A stretch of 64,000 nt of DNA from Chrysophaeum taylorii (lineage: Eukaryota > Sar > Pelagophyceae > Pelagomonadales > Pelagomonadaceae): positions 164,246-228,245 of the forward strand of contig JAQMWT010000318.1 in the NCBI GenBank assembly GCA_029834535.1. Direction: 5' to 3'. Every line of letters begins with the position of its first letter. Within the stretch, counting starts at the first letter, position 1. Under the pieces are notes generated by a model. It had not been told where the DNA came from and did not search any database. It was given only the letters and a program-made list of their open reading frames with translations. Shown here piece by piece: positions 21,735-34,600 of the stretch. Both the position numbers and the translations under genes were made by a program.

Positions 21735-24005
21735 TCAACCTCCATCTCCAAAGAGTCTTCGGGGAATCATGGTGCTCTCGGCGTTTTTGAAAAACTCGGT
21801 CTCGTGTCCGAGGTCCCTGTACTTAATCCGGGCCGCCACCGCAATGAAGAAAGTCTTGTGCATGCGCAGCATACTGGCAACTTTGTCCGTCTCGTCCGCG
21901 CCGAGAAGCGTGTTTCCCTCCGTCAGGACAAGATTTCCAATGCTCAGGCTGCGCTCACAGTAGTAGCTCTGCGCGCCACGTGTACGAATTGAAAAAAACC
22001 CCTTAGAGGCTCTCGCCATGTCCGGAAGGAAGGAACCCATACTGCTCCTTGGTGAGCGGTCGATACAGCTTTCCAACGTCGAGCACAGCCAGAGATCTGT
22101 GAAGCCGACTTAATCATTCTTCTCAAGTTCAGGATAATGCTCTTTCCAGTTGCGCGATCTCGACAGCCTGATCCATTGAGTGAAGGCCTGTTCAAACTCC
22201 TCCACATTGAAATCGGGCATCTGGTTCTCAGGCATAGCAAAAGAAGGCACGTCGCCACTAATGTCGTCGTCCCAAGCGTCGGGTGCGTCGAGTGCCGCCA
22301 AGAGACTGCGGGCAGGCGCAGGCTCGGAGGGCGGCGCAGACTCGGAGGAAGTCTTTGCCTTTTCGTGGTGGAATGCAGTCCGTGCGTAAATCACATATTT
22401 TTCCTTGAGCAACTTCCTGGCCTGAGCTCTCTGATTGGACGACAGGTGCCGGCAGTTGATAGTCCGAAAGACAAGAAGGAAGGCAATCAGCTCGCGATCG
22501 TTGAATTCGTAGTCGAGGTGACGCACGTAGTTTTCATTATTCCCGCAAAACCGACGCTCACATTCGAGAATAGCCCGCTCAAGACAGATTTTGCCGGTCT
22601 CGCTTAGGTCGTCAATATCGACAGTCTTACGTGGCAAGGATTTCGCTGTTATGTTCGGGAGATCAATGACTTCTAGCGTCCCAGCTCGCAGAGAGACTCG
22701 ATCATGTTGTGCTTGATCAATGCGGCGCACGCCCCCCTTATGGTATAAGTGTTCATGTTGCACGAAAACAACGGCCTCATCCGTTATAGCTAAAATCGCC
22801 TCGAATTCAGCCAACGCCACCCATTGCTCATCACTGATTGTCCAGGGGAGTCCAATGTTGGTAGCCGTGTACAGTTTGAGCACGTGGCGCATACGTAGCA
22901 AGGAACGAATAAGCTGGTATCGTGCCCGGAACCTCGTCTTATTGAGGTCGAGCTTGAGCTTCGGCGATTTATTTCCTCGGCTATAATGGCAAAAGCGCAT
23001 GCAGATCCTTCAAACGTGTGCCGTAAGAAAAGAACCTGGCTCCATCGTGGGCACTGTTCAGCAGGTCCTGGCCAGCTCGGAATGGATTGATCACCTGCTT
23101 GCCTCTGGATCGTGTCAAGTCGCCACATGCCGCTGCCGAGATTTTTGAGATATCACGCATGTCACACGCTTCGACTTCAACAAAAAATTCTTCGGCGACG
23201 CCAATTGCAGCCCGGTCTTGAACAATGGTTGCGGCCGCCAAATCGATATCGATTCCCGCACGCTCCGCGACCGCAGAACGGAGCAGAGAAGCCGTGCCGG
23301 AATCGGTTCCGTCGTCAGCTGGAACGAGGCCCACGCGGGAACACCGTCTCAACGCCACTCCAATCGGGCCAGATGAAGGATAGGCCAATGGCCTGTCGCT
23401 TGAACTTATCCTTGAGTGTCCCGCCGTCATGTAGCACCTGGGCGAATGGATCGCCGAAAGCCGCTTCATAACACTCCGTAACGACGTGCTTCAAGATTCG
23501 AACAACAAAACAACGATATTCGGCGTCCACCCATTCATCAAACAGCGCCTTTCGAGTCATGAACGGGCACTTGACTTTCCCGCTAATACGCCTCAATTAG
23601 GTTGCGATGATCTTCGTCGTCAGTCAAAGGTGCGCTTGGAAAAAATCCGCTGCGACGTGTACGCGTAGTGCCGAGCCGAGAACGCCATCAGGGAAGAGTG
23701 CTTTTTTTGCCTGGCTGGGCATGGCCATGAAGTATCTCATAATATCCGATTTGCCCTTCGAGGCTGCCACAACAACGCCCACGGCCGTCATAAAAAACGC
23801 CCTCCTTTTCTTGGTCTGTCTTCTGTTTCTTGGTGAGCTGTTGACGTCCCAGCTCGTCGAATCCTCCTCCGGATGCGCTGACTTGAAGTGGGCAAGAGCC
23901 TTGGTCGTCTGCCACGTGCCTTTCTTGAAGTCTCTCGTCACCACCTTCAGGCGCTCCCAGCACAGGATACACACATGCGTCGTCGCCTTCCCACTGGTCA
24001 GTCAA
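21735..24005 (-). pseudogene. hAT transposase 3 with BED zinc finger
   Basis: A nearly complete hAT transposase is read right to left in several frames. A BED finger lies near 23860-23974 (CILCWERLKVVTRDFKKG then HFKSAHPEE). Next are DEWVDAEYRCFVVRILKHVV and FGDPFAQVLHDGGTLKDKFK near 23400-23550, then SFIWPDWSG and AGIDIDLAAATIVQDRAAIG. The longest frame, 22110-23000, begins DLNKTRFRARYQLIRSLLRM and includes ALAEFEAILAITDEAV. The hAT C-terminal dimerisation motif CERSLSIGNLVLTEGNTLLG is at about 21900-21960. At least four frame changes separate these parts. The sequence is only weakly like hAT 1, so it is a separate family. A short frame at 24030-24248 (minus) may be its N-terminus. Confidence 0.8.
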
Positions 24006-25150
24006 CGCGGTGGTCAGGATGATGTTCGTTCAGTCGACGCACGCAGTCCCACCACCACACCTTGGAAAAAAAAACCTGGTTGTTAATCGTCCACTTTTGG
24101 TGCCGGGCGTGTTTTCCACGTCACAACATCGACGTCGCAATCGGGTCGTTGTTGTGAACTTCCTCCTTCTGTTAACACCGCGTTTAAATTCCTCCTCATC
24201 ATCAACATTATCCTCCACCTCCAGGTAGTGCGGCTCGACTTGGCTCATCAGACGGGGTCAGGGTCAGGCCGTCAGCCGAAGTGAATGAACGTGAAGTGAA
24301 CATTGGACGAAGACTCGCGCGGTGTACGCGAGGGACGTAAGAGCTTTGGTGCGTACTCCGCCTTGATCACGGAGCGCAGATGTTCTTCGGCTTGGTACCT
24401 CGATTATGGGCTCCCGCTTTCATCCCGAGGTCGCACTGGACTGTGGCTGAGCGCTCGGGACCTGTCGAGTAGAACCGAAGGTCAACGACGCGCAGCCCCT
24501 GGAGCAGAACCCGTGGTAAGAGCGCTCAAGGAAGGCGCGTACTCTACTGTGGCGCCGCAGGACGAGTTAGATGGCAAAAGTTCGAGGGCTTTTTCACCCT
24601 TGCCCGCGAAAAGCCTTCGAGCTGCCGAGGCCGGGATAGCGCTTCTTGGCAAGCTGTAACCTGCACCCTCGACGGTGGTCGCGCCGTCGTTTCAGCGTTC
24701 GAACCGAAGGCCGGAATAATTCGAAATTGCGAACGTCTGCTTGGGGGCGTCGAGAGCTGCGAGCGTGGAGGCGGTCCGGAGCATCAAAGGAAGGGCGGCT
24801 TCCTTTGGCACGGCGACCACGGCGCCAGTGATCGTCGAAGAAGAAGAAGAAGAGTTGGATGAGCTTGACAGCCTTCGGCGGCGTGTCGTGTCGTGTCGTG
24901 TCGTGTCGTGTCGTGTCGTGTCGTGTCGTGTCGTGTCGTGTCGTGGAAGCCCCGCATTCTTGTCGCAGCGCCTTGAGCGGGGTAACTTTGCTTTGATCTT
25001 GTCTCGTCGCCCTTGTCCGACGTAGAGACAGACCTGCCACCGTGATCATCCTGCTCCTACCGAGAAAATAGCGAATTTTGTCCCTCGACGCCAGACGACC
25101 TCTCCGTTCACGTTTCTTGATTGCCGACATCCCGAAGAGAACAGGGTCGC
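24006..25150. other. no recognisable gene; TCGTG microsatellite
   Basis: A pure TCGTG pentanucleotide array of about twelve units runs from 24883 to 24945, so long frames crossing it (for example 24594-25184 minus) are unreliable. GTGAA-rich sequence at 24283-24303 resembles 20851-20875 on the far side of hAT 3, but the match is too simple to call terminal repeats. Nothing else was recognised. Confidence 0.4.
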
Positions 25151-25152
25151 TC

Positions 25153-26566
25153 ATGGGAGCATGGTTTACGTACCCAGGGAGCATTAATATTGGGTACCTC
25201 TATGGCAGCATAAAAAGTCCAATGTTGGGAGCAAGTGCTTAACGGTGCGACATGGCTGCAACCCTGCTTGAAACCGCTCTAAGAAGAGGGACGCGCACTG
25301 AGGTGACGGTGCGTGGGGTGCTTGCAGGTTTTGGTGTGGTGTGTGAGTGCGCGCACAGAGGTGGGGTGGGGTGGGGTGGGGTGGCAGCCGAGCCTAGAAT
25401 GGCAGCGCACACAAAGTTGCGGCCGCGATGTCGAGCAGGCTTCGCGCTCAGCGCCTCTCCGCCGTGCGCTTTGGCACCACGACCACGGCCGCGCTTGCGG
25501 AAGGGTAGAGGATAATCGTGTTTTCCGGGACTTGAGCGTGCTTGCGGGAGACCTCGACGACATTGCCGGGTGTCGCTGAGGTCGTTGGCGTGGTTCTGGT
25601 GCTCGCCGCTGAAGTGGAGCTCAACCTGACCGGCAGCGATGTGGTAAACGAGCTTCGCCTTGGCCGGGCAGCACGGCTTGTTCTTGCGGAACTCGCAGGC
25701 CAGGTATAGCGTCACCTTGCTCTATGATCTGCGCTGAGACCGATGGGCCGCGCGACTCCCCACCTCGAATGATTCAGAGAACGCACCTTGAATTCGTTCT
25801 TAATGGGCGCGGGTCGCTCGCCTGTCTCGTGCTTGCCGGTGTGGTTCTTGGTAGCGCTGATCTTGTAATCACCAGCGGCGGCGACTACTGCGAGCTCATG
25901 CTTACCGCTTGATACTGTGCATCGCGGCGTGTGGAGCGTGCCGTCCTTGTTGAGGCTTGGTGGAGGCTTCGGACAGGGGCTCGATCTCGTCGACCTCCTC
26001 GTTGTCGTCCACGACCTCCCAACCTGCTTCCATGGGCTCGGTGCCCACGAGCTCGTCGTCCTCCTCCTCGCCAAAGCGGAGCCGCCGCGCAGAGTGCGTC
26101 ATCTCGACCACGCTCTCATCACCTGCATCGAGCGTCTCACCGCGGCGGCTGCGCTGCTGCGGCCGGGGGTTTGGAGTCGTTTGCTTGGATGGTTTGCGCG
26201 CGCGCTTTGCTCCTTGCGGTGCACCTCAACTCCGATGATGATGATGCTAGGTCCCAGCCGCTTCGCAATACCTGCAAGGCCTCATCATCTCCTTGCGTCG
26301 CACGCGTCGCGCGCCATGATTCTCGAGCACACAGGACGTTCAGTCGCACTCTTAAATTCCCGGTCAGTATCTTTTTCAAAGCAAACACCTCATTGAGTGG
26401 TCGCAGCGGTCGCTCCACCATGCTGACCGCTGATTCTTCTAGTCGTTTTTTTTTTTCGTGTCGCGTCATGCCACAAGGATCGATCACGACTTCAAGACTT
26501 CTTTGCTCCCATAGAGGAGGTACCCAATATTTGTGCTCCCTGGGTACGTACGTAAACCATGCTCCC
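25153..26566. mobile_element. inverted-repeat-flanked segment
   Basis: Sequence at 25153-25213 (ATGGGAGCATGGTTTACG...) is repeated in reverse complement at 26503-26566, with only small gaps; both contain GTACCCAATATT and TGCTCCCTGGGTACGT blocks. They flank 1.3 kb holding a FLYWCH-type coding fragment. A direct repeat (TCACGTNNCTTGATNGCCGACA) lies outside both ends, at about 25112 and 26600, so the structure may be two copies of a small element in opposite orientation and not true terminal repeats. Confidence 0.55.
25239..26111 (-). pseudogene. FLYWCH/WRKY-type zinc-finger fragment, probably Mutator-like
   Basis: On the minus strand an acidic frame (SARRLRFGEEEDDELVGTEP at about 26095) shifts into KHELAVVAAAGDYKISATKN and then LACEFRKNKPCCPAKAKLVY with a FSGEHQNHAN ending. 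The C-x6-C/C...H-x2-H layout is that of FLYWCH/WRKY-GCM1 fingers, which often form the DNA-binding N-terminus of Mutator-like transposases. No DDE core follows in this segment, so it is a fragment. The low-complexity remainder towards 25239 is of doubtful coding value. Confidence 0.5.
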
Positions 26567-28289
26567 CCAAGCGAATTTTCCCACCACTCGGTAGACACTT
26601 TCACGTCGCTTGATCGCCGACACTTCGTATCCCGAGGAGACGAGAGGGCCAAACTTTCTCGACCGACGCCACAGGAATTTATTATTTTCTTGATGCCACA
26701 GTCGCCGTAGTAGCAACGACCACAAGCACAAGAGCTCGCAAGCACGAAGAGAGTGGTCATCGACGCTCAAACACTGACACCAGTCGCCACCAGACCCGAC
26801 CAGCGGTTCCCCACGCGCGCCAACGTGGTGTGTATCGGTTCCCTCATCTCTCTTCAGCGACAACATTTGTTGTGAGGCACTACTACGCGCCCTCGTTCGT
26901 GGCAGCAGTGCGATGCACTACGCGGTTGATTTTGCGGCGACGAATTCGACAAAGATCTTAATGACTGATTTCTTATTACCAATTGGACTCCTATATATCC
27001 TCCTCGGCAAGACCTTCACCGTCTCTTGGAAAGACGTATTCATACCGCCGCACCCTGGGCTGTCGCTGTCACCCGAGGTTTTAGCGCCGGGAGATCAAAA
27101 AAGCGAGCGCGGACTGGGTCCTAGAGTCTGCACCAAAATTTTCGGACGATAATACCAGACCTCCTGCGGGACACTACTCTCCCACATCTGCTTTCGACCG
27201 AAAACTACAGAACGGAGACCCATTCTCCCCGCCGAGGTCAATCGCAAAAGTCCGGCCGTTCTATCAGGAGCGGCCGCCAGCCCCTGGCGAACTCTCCACC
27301 ACGGTTCTGCTGAACAGTTCCCTCCTTCTCGGAAAAAAAACTCGCCACCCAAATACCCAGAATCCGAAGAAGCTCCCAACGTCGGCGGCGCTCGCGTGGC
27401 AAGCTCAACCTCGGAGCCTCCACCACGGCAAGATACCCTCGAAGAAGCCCAGTGAAAGCTCAAAGAAGCCAAGGCCGAGGAGTGCAGAGTCGCCACGCCT
27501 CTCGAAAAAAACCATCGGCTGCCTGCCGCTTTTCCCCGTTCAAGCTTCCGACGACGACGACGACGACGACGCAAGCGTCCTAGTCGCCCTAAGACACTCC
27601 TCTAACCTTCGGTTCTAAGTTAAGTTTGGGCGCCCAGCAGGACCATCCGGAAGCACAGAGCTCACGAGGTCTCGGGGTGTCAGATTATTTTCAGAAACTC
27701 GCGCACCCACAAAAAAAATTACCCCCCTCTAAGCGACCGTTTTCGTGCGCGGAGAGATGACCCTCCACGCCGTTCAGGACTTGGACGAAAAAAATAATTG
27801 CACCATTGTTTTGAGGCGTTTTGTTGCAGGTCGAGTGGCCGAGCACATCGCTCGCAATTAATTTCGAAGAAAAAAAATAATAAATAAAAGGTGGTACGCC
27901 GCCGTTTTGTTGTTAAACAATTATAACAACACAGAGACGAATCAATCCCTAAGCCTTGTTCAGCAGCACAACTTTAAACGCGTCATGCATCTTTCACGAA
28001 GGGGTATGCTGCGACTCGCCATTCCTTGCTGTTGTCATACCTCGCACAACTCTGATCTGATCTGCGAGGAAGGAATTTCCCATTGATTTCCTCTCCATCC
28101 GACTTTGTCTACGTCCATGCCTCTATACCTCTGCCATTTGACCACGCGACCATCAAGAAGTGTTTGAGCAATCAATCCATCAGTGGCATCACTACCTCAA
28201 ACTTCTTCCATATTTGCATTAATCAAACTATAAAACTCGGCGGGTAGTGAGAGATTAAGGTGCATCCTGGTGTAGCCTTAGAAGTTTCT
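26567..28289. other. no recognisable gene
   Basis: A minus frame at 27095-27574 and a plus frame at 26913-27152 have no domain. A short GAC run lies at 27550-27570. From 27600 the sequence is AT-richer and free of frames above 60 codons up to 28290. No RNA gene was recognised. Confidence 0.35.
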
Positions 28290-29729
28290 ATTGCGGCCTC
28301 ACCAGAGCAGAGTTAAAATCCTCCCGCGGGGGATGAGACCCATCGATCGATCGATCGATCGATCGTGGAAGCCACACCGCGCTGCTCCTAAACTTGATCG
28401 TGTTCTTCGAACACTCCGCGTGCCACGGCATTCAAAAATCCGAGGACGTCGCTTCGAAGATTCGAGCACGCACAACGAGCAACAATTGCAGCCTCGGACG
28501 GCCAAGGGATGTCATAAAAATTCTGCCACTGGTGGGTGCTCTTCACCGCACCGTTGCGGTCAGCATCCCGTCGTTTGCTTTTCTTTTCCCGGCAAGATGT
28601 GAGCGAGAAAATCGACAAAACGTGCAATTAAATTGAAACTATTCTGGTCTCGTCGCGTGCTCTCTTGCCGACCACGTTACCCAGCACGCCTGCCTGGCCT
28701 GCAGCCCTTTTTCGACGACCTCGACCCCTACTACGCGGCGCTGTTGCCGGCCGCGGACCCATTTTTTTGCGACGCGCCGCCTGCGTCGGTTGCGCGGCAA
28801 AATGGGAATCATGGCGCTCGCGTCCCGCTGATGCGGCTTTCGCTCGGACCGCCTCTGCGCAGTCTGCGAGCCGCTCGCACCCTCGGCGTTACTCTTTCGA
28901 CGCAGCCAACGCGAGCTCGACGACGTCCCAACCAACGCGCTTTTCTTTTTGTGGCGCTTGGGGCCGTTTGCAGGCGGACGCCGGGCCCATTATGGGCCGC
29001 GCCAGTGTACAATGGGAAGGGGGGAGGTGTCATCTTGACATCCTCACCTGCGCTTCCACCGAAGAACCCAATATACCACGTGTCTTCTTGCTCTTATTAC
29101 CCTCATTTTTTATTGTCCGATTTTCGTGATGGCGTGAGGTGGTTGCGCTGAGATATATCGGGCGTGTGGTGGTTTCACCCGCGGTTCGGCGGGTTGGGAG
29201 AAAGGGTTGTCGAGGCCTCTGGTCCGGCGCCAAGAGGGGCGGGTATCTGAGAGAAAACCACTACAATTACGCACAGGCACACTTTCAGGAAGCCCCAAGA
29301 CGCGCACAGAAACGCCAACTTGTTGCCCCCCTACTAGTCTCCCGGCCGCCGCCGGGTCCCTGCAGCGGCGCCCGGACAGTTAGGCTAGCGCCTTGCCGTC
29401 CCCCACTCATCCCCCCCGCCAATCAAAGCTGCTTTGATCAGCGCACGCTCTTTTGACTTTACTCCTAAACCCTTAGTTGGTAGCCTTAGTGACCCTAGAC
29501 CCTTTATACTCTGGGGCGCCCTCCGACCGCAGGAGCTTTTTGGACCCGGCCGAGCAGGACGACACACTCCATACACGCGGCTTCAAGGCCGGCCGGCGGC
29601 GTATGTCCTCCTCTCGTCGCCCGCGTCCTACTCCCACATTCCGCAGTGGGCGGCGGGCTAACACGGCAAGTGTGTAAGTCCTGCCGCTCCGCTCCGCTCT
29701 TTATGGGGATGGATAACCTTGGCGCAGGA

Positions 29730-29760
<31 letters not shown>

Positions 29761-29934
29761 CCAAGGCGTCTTTTACCGAGCGAGGGAAATTGTCGGCGGC
29801 GCAATGCAAATGAATGACCACCACCACCTATGGCTCTGCGATGATCCGACTTTGAAATGAAAATGGCCTCCGTCAGACAAACCGGGGCACCGACCGGTCT
29901 GGAAGCCGCCGCACGCCGCCCCTCCTTTTTTGGG
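28290..29934. other. no recognisable gene; simple repeats
   Basis: An ATCG tetranucleotide repeat lies at 28343-28366 and a CCTG repeat at 29732-29761. Overlapping frames on both strands (for example 28633-29151 plus, 28639-28935 minus) show no domain and none is clearly favoured. Nothing firmer can be said. Confidence 0.3.
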
Positions 29935-30300
29935 TGTAGAGATACAAAATTCGATTTAGGGTTAGTGCAACCCCTATCCTAGCTAGGGTTAGCTCTCTTA
30001 CTTTTAACACTTTTTTTTTTATTGGGGTCGTCGCAATTAGAGCAACGACATTGACTTAAATGGGTTCATTTTAGCTTAATTTGATTTATAGGGGCTTAAT
30101 TCAGAAACTCAGTTAGATGTGACTTAAGTAGAGCAACTTTTTTGTCTTAGATAGAGGAAAATAATGACTTAGTTACATCGATTTTTTGTGCTTAGTAAGA
30201 ACGATTTAGGTGGTGCATGATACTAACCCTTAAGTTGATTCTAACTTAGTAATGTAATGCATCAAACTAAGCTGCTATAAATAGGTCACACTTAAGTCGT
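29935..30300. repeat. AT-rich LTR-related sequence
   Basis: It begins with TAGAGATACAAAATTCGATT then AGGGTTAG, a block that recurs at 2718, 39111 and (inverted) 40120-40165. The following 300 bp are AT-rich with many CTTAGTTA-like words and no ORF. It is likely part of a decayed LTR or related repeat, judged only from the shared block. Confidence 0.4.
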
Positions 30301-30349
30301 TGTTGTCAGCACGGTGTAGCTGGCTCCCTTGCCCTGGTGGCTATCTGCA

Positions 30350-30740
30350 TGGTTGCTGTTGTGGACGTACGCCTCGCCCAGGCATCTGTCCCCTCGGCGT
30401 AGGTTGGCACCTGTTCGCCTCTCGGGCGATGGTGGACCTACACCTTGCGCAGGTACCAGTCCTCCCGGCGTAGGTTGGCACCTGTTCGCCTCTCGGGCGA
30501 TGGTGGACCTACACCTTGCGCAGGTACCAGTCCTTCCGGCGCAGGTTGGCACCTGTTCGCCTCCTGAGCGGGCCGGTTGGAAGCCGGAACGTTAGCTATG
30601 GGACGGGTTATGGCCGGGGGACGCCTAAGAAAAAGTCATCGGCGCGATGGTTGTCAGCCAAATCGCGGTCTCCGTATCGCATGGCGACAGGCGTCAACTC
30701 TCCCCCGACGCTCCTTTCAGCGCCTCTCGTCTGAAAAAAA
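30350..30740 (+). mobile_element. SINE copy D (tail missing) with 71-bp internal repeats
   Basis: The middle matches SINE A closely (GTAGGTTGGCACCTGTTCGCC, then GCGGGCCGGTTGGAAGCCGG and TATGGCCGGGGGACG). Before it, a 71-bp unit starting GGCGTAGGTTGGCACC is tandemly repeated at 30396, 30467 and, partly, 30538. The LINE-like tail and TTAG repeats are absent; the match fades near a poly-A run at 30731-30740. It is therefore a 3'-truncated or rearranged copy. Confidence 0.65.
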
Positions 30741-31637
30741 AAATCCCTGGCGATTCTGATCCCGCGAGCTTAGGCGTTGGGATTATTCTACGCCTCATGC
30801 ACTGCGCTGGCCTATCGTTAAATCTATTCTACGCCGCATGCGCTGCGCTGGCCTCTCGTTAAATCGTTAGTCGGGGGTCCACAAGGCGATCAGGGAAAGC
30901 GTGCGCGAGAACCTAGGGTCTAGGCGTCGACGGCCGGCATAGGCGGCAGGGGCAGCCGCCAGTAATGGCCATAGGGGTCGTTGACATTACGACGCGCCGG
31001 TACGCGTTGAGCTCGTCGTAGTCGGGAGCGCGACGAGCAGCCACTGCGATGGTTTCACTGGGACGGACGTGGTTTAATTCTGCCCAGCTGCGTACCCGCC
31101 AGCGAAGCTCCATGCCGTAGCGCGATTCGCCGTGATGTTGTTGTCGGGGTCGCCCGCCGTTCTTGGTCGCTAACGGGCCGTCGGCGGGCAGAAGTCGGTG
31201 GATGGAGTCGGACGGGCAGCCCCAGCGCAAGTCCCATTAACTCAAAGGAAGAGCGTCCTTGCGTGGGGCTTGGGGGGGTCTAGTTCTCGAAGTAGCATGT
31301 CTACAGGAGGAGGCTCGGCGTAGTCGAGCAATTTGCATCGGGCTTTTCGCGGCGGAAGCTGCGGCGAGAAGTCGAAGGGGCCACCGACGGTGGCTGTGCC
31401 ACGAGCACGGATTTGCCGAAGGGGTAGAGGACCTGCAGAAGTCAGTTAGTAAGCATCGGCTGACGGTCAATCGTCATCCTGGGCTTACCTTGTCTACGGG
31501 CGCTCCCTAGAAGGATTGGCAGGCGGCTTGGCAGACAGCCAAGTAGCACGCGATTTCTCGGCGGCGGCGCGAAGCGAGCGCGTGCGTCCGGCGGCCTAGT
31601 GAGCTGCGAGGTTGTGGAGAATTCGATGACAGTCGAC
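30741..31637. other. no recognisable gene
   Basis: A short direct repeat (TTCTACGCC..CATGC.CTGCGCTGGCCT) occurs twice at 30786-30860. Minus frames at 30913-31230 and 31237-31470 have no domain. The region precedes the 3' end of the Mutator-like element. Confidence 0.3.
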
Positions 31638-34600
31638 TCACGGATCCAATAGCCGTCGGCTGGTCCTGCAAAATGGCTTTACCCAAACGACATATTGCCT
31701 GAGACGCACGTTGGCTGGTAGGTAGTAGCCCACGGCAATCTCGCTGGTGATGCGACGGTCGCCTCCCCATTCGTGGGAGTCGGCAGTGGAGCCGTCGTCA
31801 TACTCGACGACGACGTACGTATTTGACTGGCGGTGTTCGACCTTCGCAGTACCTGCGAGATAGTCGCTCGGGGACTTGTGCTCCACGAAGTTCTTATCGG
31901 TGGCCACGACTCGGACGGAATCGCGCTGCTCGTTGATGAGTTCGTCGATCAAATTCTGCAGTTTGGCTTGGGCAGAGTGCTTGGCAGAAGTGGTCGTGGG
32001 AAACCAAGAAGAAGCAGCGCTGGCTTCTTGAGACACCGCAGGATCCTGCGCGTCTCCAACAACGTGGGGCATCGAAACGGGCTGGTCACCATCTTTACGG
32101 AGTTGTCCAGCGTCCGGCTTCTTCGGAAAGCGCAAGCTGGACCCGGGAGGGTCTGCAGCCGGACGCTTGCCTGCGCGCGCGCGTGCCTTGTTGTTTGAAC
32201 GCTTGCCTGCGCGCGCGCGTGCCTTGTTGTTTGAAGCGCCGTCGTCGATCACGTCGGCATCGCCGATATTCAGAGTCGGGATCGCGCCGACGGAGTTGGC
32301 GTCGAGCTCGGTCTCCGTGTCCTCCTGGACGGAGTTGGCGGCGAGCTCGGCCTCCATGTTTTCCTTCTCATGATCCAGTTGATCCTGCGCCAGCGCCGCT
32401 GCTGCTTCCTCATCCGCTTTGTCTACCTCCTCGTCCTCCTCGTCCTCCACGCCTGTGGAAACAGTAAGAGATGTTCCAGACTTAGCTCTGCACCTGAGCC
32501 TTTCTGCTGCGACGGGACACCAGCAAGTCCGCTGATTATGCCCTTCTTTGCTTTCTGCGTTTTGCGCTGCATCTTTTTAAATTCCTGGCCTCGTCCACGC
32601 TTGGTCTTGACAATCTGCGCTCGAGCAGGGTCCTCGAAACGCTGATGCTTCTTAGGCCGCCCTGATTGCTTCGGCTTGATACAGGGTGGCAAGACAGAGT
32701 CCTGCAAGTCGCCACTTTCGAGTCGCCCCTGATATGCGGCTTCGACGTCATCTTTGTCCAGAATTCGAATTGGCTCCAGGCCTTCGTACTGAAAACTGTG
32801 GTAAACATTGGTGCACCACCTCGGATAGAGGCTGGCGGGATCCTCAGCTCGCGATTCCTGGGCGATGATCATGCACCCACATGGCAGTCCCGTAGTCGAG
32901 AAGCGGCCGCAAGCGCAGCTGAAAAAATTCACAGATGCCTGGCATCCATAGTCAGCTTCGTTAATGAAGTCTCGGGGGCCAATGATGACCGAGTAAATCT
33001 TCTCGCGAGCATTGTCGGCCAAGGGCCATTTAATAGCAAAATGACCTTCGTCTTCGCTGACCATACGCACAGTACACACGGCTGCGCGCTGTGTCACCAG
33101 ATCCTCGTAGGCTGCCGTTCGGCGAAGTTCCACGCGGAAGTGTCACGTGGCTAAGTCCAGTCACAAAAAAAGTGTCTGTTCGATCAAAATAAGCTCAGGT
33201 AGATGTCCTGGCTGCGACATTTTTGATTCAAATGTAACTTTGTTTGATTCAAATGCAAATTTGTTTGATACAAAACAACTTACTTTGATACAATAAAACT
33301 TAGTTTGATACAGTTACACTTCATAGCACTTGCGTCAGACGCATCGAGCTATTCTTCGCCTCAGCCGCGGCAGCGAGAAGTTGATTGAATCGCTGGCTTG
33401 TTTCCTTGATGGCGACGAACAGCGACCTCGGCATGTTGGTCAGCCGGGCATTTATGTTCATGTTGTTGTGCGACTCGGCCATGTTTGTCGTCGTCTTGCT
33501 CATGAGGTTCTTCCCCGCGTTTAGAGCGCTGAAGGTGATCTTGGCTCGGTGCTTCGAGGCGGTGTCGTTGGCGGTTTTCAGGCGGTGTGTGAGCTGTAGA
33601 AGCGGAGTGAGCAGCACTCTGGTTGATACTTACCCATTCCTTTGCCAGTCTCGACATCTGGCCACGAGCCCGATCCATCTCGTGGATTGTCGTTGCCGTC
33701 GCCCACTCGCGGTAGTTCTCGCCGTCACCCGGCTTGCCTGACTTGGAGCAGTTCTCTCCGCCGTGGTTACCTGCACGAGAGCACTGTCAAATGGCGCCGC
33801 CTTTCGGTCTAGGGCATACTGCAGCCAAGAAGCTCTGCCGCCGGCATGACCTACGGCGCGCGCGAAGCTGAGGATGCTGAAGGTTGTATCCCATCGTACC
33901 TTTACATGCGCGGTGATGCCGCCCTTGCAGCATCGGCGACGGAGATGTGGCGACGGCTCTTGAGCTCCGGCATCAGGTTGGCGCAGAACTTGTTGTTGAA
34001 CATAGTCGCCGTCGTGGCATTTTCAGTGTCGTTGAACAGTGCCATTCCAAGCGTGACGATACGATCATTGGCGTCGGCGGTGACCCGGGAAAAAAGCGTG
34101 TCGTCTAGCAGAGTGTGCGCCGCGTCTACTTCCGTCCGCGGGCTCCAAAGGCCTGCTTTGGTGAATCGATCCGCGTGTGGCACAGTTATTAGCCAGCCTG
34201 ACACAAACTTGACGTCTTCGAACTCGGGGTCAATGAGCGAGCTGCTCGGGAAAGTCCACTTGCTTTTCGTCGAAGTTCGAAGCCTGGTTTTCCGCCTTCG
34301 CGAAGTCCTTCTTGCACCACCGATTAATGAAGCGGGCCTCGAGTTCCTGCTGTGTCGAGAGGAGGATCTTGACGCGGAAACCTTGATTCTCGGCGAGATC
34401 CTTGAGGACGAAGATCCTTTACCCTGCGCAAACACCACGTATACATTCATGAATGGTACAGCATGGCGATGTTTCAACATAATATTCGATAGGTCGAAAT
34501 TGTCGTAGTTTGACTGCTGAAACCGGCTACACATGGCTGAAAAGAATGAACACCGGATTGTTACGGCCCAGTACTCCGCATCCCCGACCCAGTTCTTGTA

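Noticed and set aside
20851-24303. GTGAA-rich sequences as terminal repeats of hAT 3
   Set aside because: The match is a short simple-sequence motif in variable orientation, too weak to define element ends.
24594-25184. 196-codon minus ORF
   Set aside because: It crosses a TCGTG microsatellite that generates a long artificial frame (repeated RHDTT) and has no domain elsewhere.
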